Shown here: in pieces, positions 25,128 through 32,903 of the stretch
Numbering within the stretch: position 1 is the stretch's first letter
Layout of the letters: every line of letters starts with the position of its first letter
The notes under the pieces: model-generated
What the model was told of the DNA's origin: nothing
What the model saw: the letters and a program-made list of their open reading frames with translations, nothing else
Database searches by the model: none
Assembly (NCBI GenBank): GCA_934359255.1
Contig: CAKRLG010000022.1
Coordinates: 1-37,210 of the forward strand
Origin: an uncultured Ruminococcus sp.
GTDB taxonomy: Bacteria > Bacillota > Clostridia > Lachnospirales > Lachnospiraceae
Direction of reading: 5' to 3'
DNA length: 37,210 nucleotides
Position numbers and translations under genes: made by a program

Positions 25128-27374
25128 ATGAAATACTATGCAAAATCGAAGAAAAAGGGATTATCCGATAAAGAGCGGGGGAAACAGATAAAAGAACCGG
25201 AAGAAGAACAAAAAACACTGAATAGCCATCAGGAAGATATTGTGCGGTGTGCTGAAGCGTTTTTTGAAGAATATGGCCGGTATTTTTCTGAAAAAGAGAA
25301 ACGGCTGGTCATAGAAGCCTGCCGCATTCATGATTGGGGGAAGGCGAATCTGGTCTTTCAGGTAATGATAAATCCGGAACTTGCCGGAGAACGGAAGTTA
25401 AATGTGAAATCTATCAGTCAGATCCCTCATGGACATCTTAGCGCAGTTACTCTGTCACAAAACGAATTCTTTGCAATGGACGATAGTTTTACGAAAGATG
25501 ATTTTGGGGCTTTTGTCACGGCAGTCTATCATCACCATACGAGAAAAGACCAGGAAGACAGTTCGGAGCTTCGTACATATGGAAAGAAATATTATCTGGA
25601 AGAGATCAGTGATTATCTTGGACAGACCAGAACAAAACTGTACTGCAGCAACTTGAACCAGCTTCTGTTTCACAATAACGGATATAGTGGGAAGTTCCTA
25701 TGTGATCCTGCAGTCTGGAATGAATATCTTCTCGTAAAAGGATTGCTGAATAAGTTTGATTATACGGTTAGTGCCGGATATGAGAATGCGGAACTGGCAT
25801 GTGATATCAGGGAAAAAAGGCTGAAAAAAGAAGTGGAGAGTTTTCTGGAAGGAAAAGATTTACGGCCTGCTCAACAGTTCATGAAAGAGCATATGGATGA
25901 TAGCCTTGTTGTTATTGCGCCCACCGGATCCGGAAAAACAGAAGCCGCTTTGTTATGGCTTGACGGGGAGAAAGGATTTTACACGCTGCCTTTGAAAGTT
26001 TCTTCCAATGCAATTTATTCCAGAATAAAAAACGGATATGGTTATGAACATGCGGCGATTTTGCATTCGGACAGCATGGCGATGTATCTGAAAGAAAATC
26101 CGGGATCTGCCTGGGAAAAACAGGAACAGGCAAAGTTGTTAGCGAATCCTGTTACTGTGTGTACGATTGACCAGTTGTTTACGTTTGTTTACAGGGCGCT
26201 GGGGACAGAGATCTTTGCAGCAACTTTGAAGTATTCCAAGCTGATCATAGATGAAATACAGTCTTATGATCCAAGAAGTATTGCTACGATCTTATACGGT
26301 CTGAAAACCATCCAGCAAATGGGCGGCAGATATGCGATTATTACGGCAACTTTTCCACCTGTACTGAAAGATTTTATGGAGCAATACGGATTGGCAGATC
26401 ATTGTTTGTTTGCAGACTTTACAGAAAATCCGGATATTCTCATTCGTCATAAGGTAAGCATCCAGTATTCGGAAATGTATCTGGAAGAGATTGCAAAGCA
26501 GGGGAAAACCAAAAAAGTACTGGTGATTTGTAATACCGTTTCCAGGGCGCAGGAGGTTTATGAAAAACTGCGGGAAAGGAACGATTCTGTGTGGCTGTTA
26601 CATTCCCGTTTTATTCGCAGAGACCGTAATTTACTGGAACAAAAGATTATGGAGTTTTCAGAATCGGATGAAGCGGGGATCTGGGTCACCACGCAGATCG
26701 TTGAAGCCAGTCTGGATATCGATTTTGATATTCTGCACACGGAAATGTGTACAGCAGACAGCTTGTTGCAGCGTATGGGAAGATGTAACCGGAAGGGAAG
26801 AAGGATTCCTGAACTTTCCAATATTTTTGTATATGATAACAAAAATGGAAGCGGAAGTATTTACGAGGAGAACTTGTATCAGCGATCGCTGGAAAAACTG
26901 AAAAAGTATGAAGATATCCTTTTTTCAGAAAAACAGAAGACGAAATATATGAATGAAGTGTATCGGACAGAAGCGATACGGAATACAGAATATTACAGGA
27001 AAATTCAAGACTGTATGGAGAAATTCTCGGAGATCCATCCGGCGGAATATACTCTATCGGAAGCGAAGGTGCGCGATATCAAGAGCATTACGGTCATTCC
27101 GGATACCATCTATGAAGAAAATCAAGAACTGTTTGAAGAAGTAGAAGACAGATATCTATCAAAAGAGAGAAAGCAGGAGATTCGGACAAAGTTGCAGGAT
27201 TTAACCATGGGAATCAATCTGAGGACCTGTTTTGGACATCCGGATGGAATAGATAAGGCAGCAATTGGCTCGACAGACATCCATCGAACACAGTTTGTTT
27301 ATGAGTTTGATTGTGAAACACTGCAAGGACGAGGTCTTTTGCTTGGAGAGAAGGCAGATAGTATCTTTTTATAG
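25128..27374 (+). CDS. cas3: Cas3 helicase-nuclease (HD plus helicase fusion)
   Basis: A 748-residue effector that unwinds and degrades DNA marked by Cascade. The N-terminal HD nuclease domain has H68-D69-W-G-K, the His of PHGHLSA and YHHHTRKD. The SF2 helicase has Walker A APTGSGKT (264-271), the DEIQ box (375-378), TATFPP (motif III) and QRMGRCNRKGR (548-558, motif VI). All key motifs are present, so it looks active. The ATG at 25128 is preferred (AAAGG 7 nt upstream) over a GTG at 25122. Confidence 0.96.
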   Translation: MKYYAKSKKKGLSDKERGKQIKEPEEEQKTLNSHQEDIVRCAEAFFEEYGRYFSEKEKRLVIEACRIHDWGKANLVFQVMINPELAGERKLNVKSISQIPHGHLSAVTLSQNEFFAMDDSFTKDDFGAFVTAVYHHHTRKDQEDSSELRTYGKKYYLEEISDYLGQTRTKLYCSNLNQLLFHNNGYSGKFLCDPAVWNEYLLVKGLLNKFDYTVSAGYENAELACDIREKRLKKEVESFLEGKDLRPAQQFMKEHMDDSLVVIAPTGSGKTEAALLWLDGEKGFYTLPLKVSSNAIYSRIKNGYGYEHAAILHSDSMAMYLKENPGSAWEKQEQAKLLANPVTVCTIDQLFTFVYRALGTEIFAATLKYSKLIIDEIQSYDPRSIATILYGLKTIQQMGGRYAIITATFPPVLKDFMEQYGLADHCLFADFTENPDILIRHKVSIQYSEMYLEEIAKQGKTKKVLVICNTVSRAQEVYEKLRERNDSVWLLHSRFIRRDRNLLEQKIMEFSESDEAGIWVTTQIVEASLDIDFDILHTEMCTADSLLQRMGRCNRKGRRIPELSNIFVYDNKNGSGSIYEENLYQRSLEKLKKYEDILFSEKQKTKYMNEVYRTEAIRNTEYYRKIQDCMEKFSEIHPAEYTLSEAKVRDIKSITVIPDTIYEENQELFEEVEDRYLSKERKQEIRTKLQDLTMGINLRTCFGHPDGIDKAAIGSTDIHRTQFVYEFDCETLQGRGLLLGEKADSIFL

Positions 27375-27384
27375 GAGGTACGAC

Positions 27385-27879
27385 GTGAAAGAAAATATAA
27401 CTGGTATGATGGTATATTATTACTTCGTCTGCAAACGAAAACTCTGGTACTTCTGTCATGAAATCACAATGGAGACGGAGAACGAAGATGTGTTACTCGG
27501 AAAACTGTTGGACGAGAGCAGTTACAAAAAGAATGACAAACACATTTCTATTGATCAGATAATCAACATTGATTTTATGAAAGAATTCGGAGAGCTGCAT
27601 GAGGTGAAAAAGAGTAAGTCTGTAGAAGAAGCAGGGATTTGGCAGATGAAATACTATCTGTATTACCTGCAGCAGCGTGGTGTGACCGGAATGAAAGGAA
27701 AAATCGATTACCCATTATTAAAAAAGACAATGAGTGTGGAGCTTACAGATGAAGACTGCGGGGAAATAGAAAAAATCATTTGTGAAATTACACAGATAAA
27801 AAAGAGGAATATACCACCGGATGATTGTAATAAGAAAATATGCAAGAAATGTGCGTATTATGATTTGTGCTTTATATAA
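27385..27879 (+). CDS. cas4: Cas4 nuclease (RecB-like, Fe-S)
   Basis: A 164-residue adaptation nuclease that helps select PAM-flanked spacers. It has Cys16 (YFVCKRKLWYF) and the C-terminal triplet C153-K-K-C156-A-Y-Y-D-L-C162 for a [4Fe-4S] cluster, the EVK motif and the Gln-Tyr motif of RecB-type nucleases (WQMKYYLYYLQ). The start is a GTG at 27385, 7 nt after AGGAGG (27372-27377); the frame is open upstream within cas3, but that is overlap. Confidence 0.93.
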   Translation: MKENITGMMVYYYFVCKRKLWYFCHEITMETENEDVLLGKLLDESSYKKNDKHISIDQIINIDFMKEFGELHEVKKSKSVEEAGIWQMKYYLYYLQQRGVTGMKGKIDYPLLKKTMSVELTDEDCGEIEKIICEITQIKKRNIPPDDCNKKICKKCAYYDLCFI

Positions 27880-27894
27880 TACGAGGTGAGTGAT

Positions 27895-28887
27895 ATGAAA
27901 CAAAGTTTTTATGTTTATAATAACGGGGACTTAAAACGAAAAGATAACACACTTCAGTTTACGAATCACGATGGAGAAAAGAGAGATATACCGGTTGAAC
28001 GGATTTCTGATATTTATGTGATGTCGGAAATGTCTTTCAATACAGCTTTTATCAATTATATTTCACAATATGGGATTCCGATGCATTTTTTCAATTACTA
28101 TAATTTTTATACGGGAAGTTATTATCCGAGGGAAACGTTGCTGGCAGGGAGATTGCTGGTAAGACAGGTTGAACATTACACGGATTATGAGAAAAGGATT
28201 GTGTTGGCGAGAAAATTTATCGAGGCTGCGGCGGATAATATTTATCGTAATCTCAGATATTATAATGGAAGAGGGAAAGATGTTTCTGTTTATATGAAAG
28301 AAGTGGATTCGTTTCGAAAACAGATTGGCAGTACGACTACAATCGAATCGTTGATGGGTGTGGAAGGTAATATCCGAAAACAATATTATGCTGCGTGGAA
28401 TATTATCATTAATCAGGAAATATCGTTTGAAAAGCGTGTGATGCATCCCCCGGATAATATGATCAATTCATTGATCTCTTTCGTAAATACGCTGATCTAT
28501 ACCAAGGTGCTGGGAGAACTCTACCGTACTCAGCTAAATCCCACCATTAGTTACCTGCATGAACCGGGGGAGAGAAGATTTTCTTTAAGTCTTGATCTTG
28601 CAGAAGTGTTTAAGCCACTGATTGGTGACCGGCTGATTTTTTCCCTGTTGAATCGGAATCAGATCACGGAAAACAGTTTTACGAAAGAACTGAATTTTCT
28701 TCATCTGAAAAAAGATGCCTCCAAACTTATCGTGTCGGAACTGGAAAGTCGGCTCAAGAAAACGGTGATGCATAAAGAACTGGGAAGACAGGTCTCTTAT
28801 CAGTACCTGATTCGTCTGGAAGCGTATAAATTAATTAAGTATCTGATTGGCGAAAAAGAGTATGAGGGATTTCGAATATGGTGGTGA
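27895..28887 (+). CDS. cas1: Cas1 integrase
   Basis: A 330-residue integrase subunit that inserts new spacers at the leader end. Metal ligands are visible: E157 in MGVEGNIRKQYY, H222 in YLHEPGERRFS and D234 in LDLAEVFKP. The N-terminal beta domain (SFYVYNNGDLKRKDNTL) and the family's GIPMHFFNYYNFYTGSYYPRE stretch are intact. The ATG at 27895 follows GAGGTGAG; a GTG at 27886 overlaps that site and is less likely. Confidence 0.96.
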   Translation: MKQSFYVYNNGDLKRKDNTLQFTNHDGEKRDIPVERISDIYVMSEMSFNTAFINYISQYGIPMHFFNYYNFYTGSYYPRETLLAGRLLVRQVEHYTDYEKRIVLARKFIEAAADNIYRNLRYYNGRGKDVSVYMKEVDSFRKQIGSTTTIESLMGVEGNIRKQYYAAWNIIINQEISFEKRVMHPPDNMINSLISFVNTLIYTKVLGELYRTQLNPTISYLHEPGERRFSLSLDLAEVFKPLIGDRLIFSLLNRNQITENSFTKELNFLHLKKDASKLIVSELESRLKKTVMHKELGRQVSYQYLIRLEAYKLIKYLIGEKEYEGFRIWW

Positions 28888-28890
28888 AGT

Positions 28891-29169
28891 ATGTATATCG
28901 TATTAGTATATGATGTAAGTCAGGAAGACCATGGAACTAAGCGATGGTCAAAAATATTCAAGACATGTAAAAGATATTTAACACACATCCAGAACTCTGT
29001 ATTTGAAGGGGAGATAAGCAGAGCGCAGCTGGCAAGCCTGCAGCAGGAACTGAAACAGTATATCGATCCGGAGTTGGATTCTGTTATTCTCTTCAAATCA
29101 CGTCAGGAAAAATGGATGGACAAGGAATTCTGGGGCAGAAAAGATGACCTGACCAGTTTCATCTTGTGA
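28891..29169 (+). CDS. cas2: Cas2
   Basis: A 92-residue adaptation protein of the ferredoxin-like fold that bridges two Cas1 dimers. It begins MYIVLVYDVSQED, with Asp8 at the usual position, and ends FWGRKDDLTSFIL. It starts 3 bp after the cas1 stop and is the last gene before the CRISPR leader. Confidence 0.96.
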   Translation: MYIVLVYDVSQEDHGTKRWSKIFKTCKRYLTHIQNSVFEGEISRAQLASLQQELKQYIDPELDSVILFKSRQEKWMDKEFWGRKDDLTSFIL

Positions 29170-29350
29170 TTGTCGACCTGAGATAGAGATAAAATTACGA
29201 GAGGTCGACAAACGTGAAAAACATAAGCAAAATAGTGCTTCCGGTGAACCGTGTTATATCGAAATAAATAAAAAGATAAAAAAATACAATACCATGGTCG
29301 ACAAAATATGGTATAATATGGAAGAATTAATCGGTGGTTCAGAGGAGCGG
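29170..29350 (+). promoter_or_regulatory. CRISPR leader with extended -10 promoter and GGTCGACAA motifs
   Basis: This is the AT-rich stretch between cas2 and repeat 1. An extended -10 box TGGTATAAT (29309-29317) ends 33 bp before the first repeat; no good -35 is present. The motif GGTCGACAA appears three times: inverted at 29170-29178, direct at 29203-29211 and direct at 29296-29304. The first two form a perfect 10-bp inverted repeat (TTGTCGACCT/AGGTCGACAA). They may be binding sites for adaptation proteins. Confidence 0.75.
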
Positions 29351-29804
29351 GTATTAATAGAAACATATTGGAATGTAAAGCACCATTGAACGTTTTATCC
29401 GCCCTGTCTCGCTTCCCGTATTAATAGAAACATATTGGAATGTAAAGAGAAATCCATGCCGGGCGGTTAAAAGCATTAAATGTATTAATAGAAACATATT
29501 GGAATGTAAAGAGTATAAAATGGACTACGTTTTCGCAATGGAAGAGGTATTAATAGAAACATATTGGAATGTAAATAAAGAAAAGTTGCTTGAAGTACAG
29601 AAAGTAGCTGAGTATTAATAGAAACATATTGGAATGTAAAGCAAATAAGGTCAACTAATTTCTGTCCGACTTTTTTGTATTAATAGAAACATATTGGAAT
29701 GTAAAGGTTGATAGATTTCGAAGAACAGTGGAAGGAGCAGCAGTATTAATAGAAACATATTGGAATGTAAAGGTGCTTTCCGCTGGTGGTTCCGGCGCTC
29801 TATA
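29351..29804 (+). CRISPR. type I-B CRISPR array, 7 repeats, truncated at the trailer end
   Basis: Seven identical 29-nt repeats start at 29351, 29418, 29482, 29547, 29612, 29677 and 29743 (first half GTATTAATAGAAAC, second half ATATTGGAATGTAAA). The thirtieth base is G in six and T in the fourth (29576), so the repeat unit is probably 30 nt. The six complete spacers are 34-37 nt. The repeat end resembles that of C. difficile I-B repeats. No degenerate terminal repeat is seen: after repeat 7 comes about 33 nt of unique sequence (29772-29804) and then the permease fragment. The leader side is the left, next to cas2. Confidence 0.97.
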
Positions 29805-30432
29805 TTCAGAGGTGGGAAAAATATTCCTGCCTTCCGGTCTTCTGACATTTTTTATCGTAGGAGGTCCGCTGTTTGGTGTTCTGACTTCGATGGCTCCGGT
29901 TATTATGTTAACCTGTGCGCAGATCCAGGCGGCAGCAGACAATGATCTGTTCCCTGCATTTGTAGCGAAAAAGAATAAAAACGGTGTCTCACCGGTGATT
30001 CTTTGTTTCGTTATGCTGTTTTCGATTGCATGTGTTGCCACCGGTTCCAGTTTTGGTGTGCTGATGACGGTATTTTCCTTTGTCAATGCCCTGTCTGATA
30101 TCGTGCTTTGTATGGTGCCGTTCTTCCTGAAGAAGAAATATCCTCATGCATGTAATCACTCTACCTTTAAGATGGCGATCGGACTGGTGTATGCGCTGTC
30201 TGCCTTTGCTTTTATCGTTGCGGCTTATCTGGCCTATGCGATGATCAGTACGCTTGGTATGACGGTATGGCTGATGATCATGGGTGCGGTTGTGCTGTTT
30301 GTGATCTACATTCTGATCCGTATCGCTTATCTGAAGAAACATGGTCGGGATCTGATCGCAGAACTGAAACAACCATATGAGCCATGGGAAGCCCGTGAGC
30401 GCGAGTGCAAAGCGCTGGATGAAGTAAAATAG
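29805..30432 (+). pseudogene. 3' fragment of a second APC permease
   Basis: It encodes the last 208 residues of a permease nearly identical in protein to residues 256-463 of the one at 19417 (from EVGKIFLPSGLLTFF to the stop), with about a dozen conservative changes. The first 1.1 kb that should hold the start and helices 1-6 is missing; the frame runs backwards into the CRISPR array, so translation from an internal start is unlikely to give a functional transporter. Many synonymous differences show that this is an old paralogue or foreign allele, not a fresh copy. Confidence 0.93.
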
Positions 30433-30738
30433 CCGTTGCTATTCACGGATACAAATGAATAAGAAACCGGTCGGGAAAGGCCGGTGTTGCGACAGCGTAC
30501 GGATAGTATTCCGTACGCTGTTGTCGTATCCGGGGAAATCCGGAATATGAGTAGAGGATGAGAGAGGAAAGTGAATTCACTGACAATATCCGGCGAAGCG
30601 TGTTGCGAGGATGGAGTGAGCAGCAACAGAAGGATTGTGTGAAATAAATTAAGTATCGAATCGATGTGGAATATGTTATACTGAGAAAAAATGTGAAACC
30701 CTATGTTTGTGAGGGCGGTTTACACAGAAAGGACAGAT
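30433..30738. other. intergenic region with strong hairpins
   Basis: No gene is seen in these 306 bp. ACAGCGTACGGA (30492-30503) pairs with TCCGTACGCTGT (30510-30521), and the flanking GCGAC/GTCG extends the stem across one bulge; there is no T-run on either side, so it is not a typical terminator. TGTTGC (30601-30606) pairs with GCAACA (30623-30628). A TATACT at 30677-30682 could be the -10 box of the next gene. Confidence 0.5.
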
Positions 30739-31011
30739 ATGGAAAAAGCAAGAACAGATGCATTATATTACGCGTTGAAAGAAAAAGGCTACCCCGATGA
30801 TTTCTGCCGGGAGATCGCATATAAGCAGATGAATACGGATTATACCGCAACAAGGATGCTGGGATATCTGTACCGCGTATCGAACCCACGCCCGGAAGAT
30901 GTGGTGGATGAGATGCTGGCAATCTTAAGTGACCGGAACGCGATCATTCAGAAAAAAGAACTGGAACATGCACAGGCAACGATCAACCGGATCTACAGAG
31001 AGGGATTATAA
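30739..31011 (+). CDS. small conserved hypothetical protein (90 residues)
   Basis: A soluble, helical, charged protein that I cannot assign to a named family. It begins MEKARTDALYYALKEKGYPDDFC and contains RMLGYLYRVSNPRPEDVVDEMLAIL in the middle, suggesting a small helical bundle. The ATG at 30739 has AAAGGA 5 nt upstream. The next gene starts 10 bp after its stop, so the two probably form a unit. No membrane helix or signal is present. Confidence 0.7.
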   Translation: MEKARTDALYYALKEKGYPDDFCREIAYKQMNTDYTATRMLGYLYRVSNPRPEDVVDEMLAILSDRNAIIQKKELEHAQATINRIYREGL

Positions 31012-31021
31012 CAGTCAGAAT

Positions 31022-31966
31022 ATGGACAAAAGAAGAACAGCAGTAAACATAGGATGCATCTGCCTCATTTTCCTGTTTATCTTTGGATTTTACAAATGTA
31101 TCCAGTGGGATAATACGAGCAGAAGAGAGCAGGAAGAAGCAAAAGAACAGAAGGAACTGGATGAAAAAGCAGCGGATGAGAAAGCATATGAGCAGGCAAA
31201 GGAATATATGGAAAATTACCGGATCAGTCTGCAAAAAAAGATGCGGGCCGCCGGAATCGAGGATCTCAGAGTATGTTATGAACAATACAATCAGAGAACG
31301 TATTCCGATGTTTATAATTTCCTGGGTGATGATTCCGACTATCAGTATTTTTATTATGAACTGAGCTATTACTGTGACTCAATAGATTCTATATTCGAGG
31401 AGGCTACAAAGGATGGAAATTATGATCCTTTTGCGGAACTGCTGAAAGAGGAGTGCAAAGTAAAAGATCAGCGACCGGTGGAAAGAGATGGTTTCTATAA
31501 AATATTTGTCGGAGACAGAAAATATGCTGTAAAGATCAATGAAAGAGACTCGGAGGGCGAACTGACAATCTCCCGGGAATACGGAGTGTATTACAGGATT
31601 GAGCAGGGAGAAGACGGGTATGAACTTTATACGAACCGGGGAAAAATCTATCCGGAGGAAGAAAAAAATGGATCCGGAAGCAGTGCCGGTTCGGACGGTA
31701 GCGGTAATTCCGGAAGTGCTTCCGGACATGCCGGAGGATCCGGTTCTGGCAGCTTTTACGGAGATGCCGGAGGATCCGGTTCCGGCAGTTTCTCGGGACA
31801 TTCCGGTGGCTCAGGTTCCCTGAAAAAAACAGATCCCTATGATGTGGATGATTACGATGATCCCGATGATTTTGCGGAAGAGTGGGCAGAAGAGTTTGGA
31901 GACGATGATTATGATGACGGATATGACGATGCCTATGATTACTGGGAAGAAGAGTATGATGATTAA
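31022..31966 (+). CDS. membrane-anchored protein with Gly/Ser repeats and acidic tail
   Basis: A 314-residue protein of unknown function. A single transmembrane anchor (about residues 8-24) is followed by a Lys/Glu-rich coiled coil (about 30-65), a domain of about 150 residues with YSDVYNFLGDDSDYQYFYYELSYYCDSID, and a Gly/Ser/Phe repeat of 12-residue units (236 onward: HAGGSGSGSFYG, DAGGSGSGSFSG, HSGGSGSL). The last 40 residues are almost entirely Asp, Glu and Tyr. The ATG at 31022 lies 10 bp after the preceding stop; the ribosome site is weak, which suggests coupling. Topology suggests an outside-facing or linker-tethered domain. Confidence 0.75.
   Translation: MDKRRTAVNIGCICLIFLFIFGFYKCIQWDNTSRREQEEAKEQKELDEKAADEKAYEQAKEYMENYRISLQKKMRAAGIEDLRVCYEQYNQRTYSDVYNFLGDDSDYQYFYYELSYYCDSIDSIFEEATKDGNYDPFAELLKEECKVKDQRPVERDGFYKIFVGDRKYAVKINERDSEGELTISREYGVYYRIEQGEDGYELYTNRGKIYPEEEKNGSGSSAGSDGSGNSGSASGHAGGSGSGSFYGDAGGSGSGSFSGHSGGSGSLKKTDPYDVDDYDDPDDFAEEWAEEFGDDDYDDGYDDAYDYWEEEYDD
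31727..31822 (+). repeat. 36-bp coding tandem repeat
   Basis: Units at 31727-31762 and 31763-31798 and a partial third at 31799-31822 encode the 12-residue Gly/Ser repeat of the protein at 31022. Such units commonly vary in number between strains. Confidence 0.8.
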
Positions 31967-32095
31967 CTAGAATACGTGGGTGTGATATCATGCGATAATG
32001 AATAGCAGAGAATATTAAAAAGAAAAGAAATTCTCACAACGCAGTTTTGCAGAAAATCTCGTGTTTGGGCAGGAGAGGAAAGGTGGAATTAAAGG

Positions 32096-32791
32096 ATGGA
32101 GAAGCAGAAAATATTTGAACAGATCAGGGGAGGGCTTATTGTCTCCTGTCAGGCTTTGGAGCATGAGCCATTGTATACAAAAGAAGGAGGAATCATGCCC
32201 CTGATGGCGAAAGCAGCAGTGCAGTCGGGAGCAGTGGGAATCCGTGCCAATACTGTACGGGATATTACACAAATTAAAGAAGTGGTAGATCTTCCGGTGA
32301 TCGGAATTATTAAAAAAGACTATGAAGGAACACCAATGTATATTACGGTGACGATGAAAGAGGTGGATGCCTTAGTCGCATGTGGTGTGGAGATTGTAGC
32401 AGTGCAGGGAACCGGTTCCAGACGCCCGGACGGAAGCAGTGCACCGGAATTCATCCGCGCAATCAAAGAAAAGTACCCGCAGCAGTTGGTGATGGCAGAC
32501 TGCGCAACGATAGAAGAAGGGATCACATGTGCACAGGCAGGAGCCGATTTTGTGGGGACTACGATGCGTGGCTATACACCGGAGACAAAGGGATGTGATG
32601 ATATCGATTATGCGTTTATCCATGAACTTTCTGAAAAATGTCCGGCAAAGATCATCGCAGAGGGACATATTCATTATCCGGAACAGGCAAAAAAAGCTCT
32701 GGAAGCGGGAGCATTCGCCCTGGTAGTCGGAGGGGCAATCACAAGACCTGCGGAGATCACATCAAGATTTGTTTCGGCGATCCGAAAATAA
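32096..32791 (+). CDS. nanE: N-acetylmannosamine-6-phosphate 2-epimerase
   Basis: A 231-residue cytoplasmic TIM-barrel enzyme that converts ManNAc-6-P to GlcNAc-6-P in sialic acid and amino sugar use. Typical NanE segments are GLIVSCQALEHEPLY near the start, VGIRANTVRDI, GIIKKDYEGTPMYITVT, VMADCATIEEGITCAQAGADFVGTT-type sequence and the phosphate-binding end EGHIHYPEQAKKAL with VVGGAITRPAEIT. The ATG at 32096 follows GGAAAGGTGGAATTAAAGG. No other nan genes (nanA, nanK, transporter) are in the window, so it stands alone here, followed by a strong terminator. Confidence 0.93.
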   Translation: MEKQKIFEQIRGGLIVSCQALEHEPLYTKEGGIMPLMAKAAVQSGAVGIRANTVRDITQIKEVVDLPVIGIIKKDYEGTPMYITVTMKEVDALVACGVEIVAVQGTGSRRPDGSSAPEFIRAIKEKYPQQLVMADCATIEEGITCAQAGADFVGTTMRGYTPETKGCDDIDYAFIHELSEKCPAKIIAEGHIHYPEQAKKALEAGAFALVVGGAITRPAEITSRFVSAIRK

Positions 32792-32818
32792 GAGAGCAAA
32801 TAGAACGTTGTTATAAGA

Positions 32819-32861
32819 AAACAGTGACGGTTGGCTTTATGTAAACCAACCGTCACTGTTT
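32819..32861. terminator. bidirectional terminator between convergent genes
   Basis: AAACAGTGACGGTTGG (32819-32834) pairs perfectly with CCAACCGTCACTGTTT (32846-32861), with T-runs on either strand. It serves nanE and the convergent oxidoreductase gene. Confidence 0.92.
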
Positions 32862-32903
32862 TTCTATGCTGAAATTATATGGAAAAAGCTGCGTTCATAT
32901 GGA

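Noticed and set aside
29805..30432. Intact second permease or a recent duplication
   Set aside because: The first 60 % of the gene is missing and the frame runs into CRISPR repeats. Divergence of about 10-20 % after the first 69 bp argues against a recent copy.
30492..30521. Rho-independent terminator for the permease fragment
   Set aside because: The hairpin is strong but has no T-run on either strand, so it is listed only as a structure.
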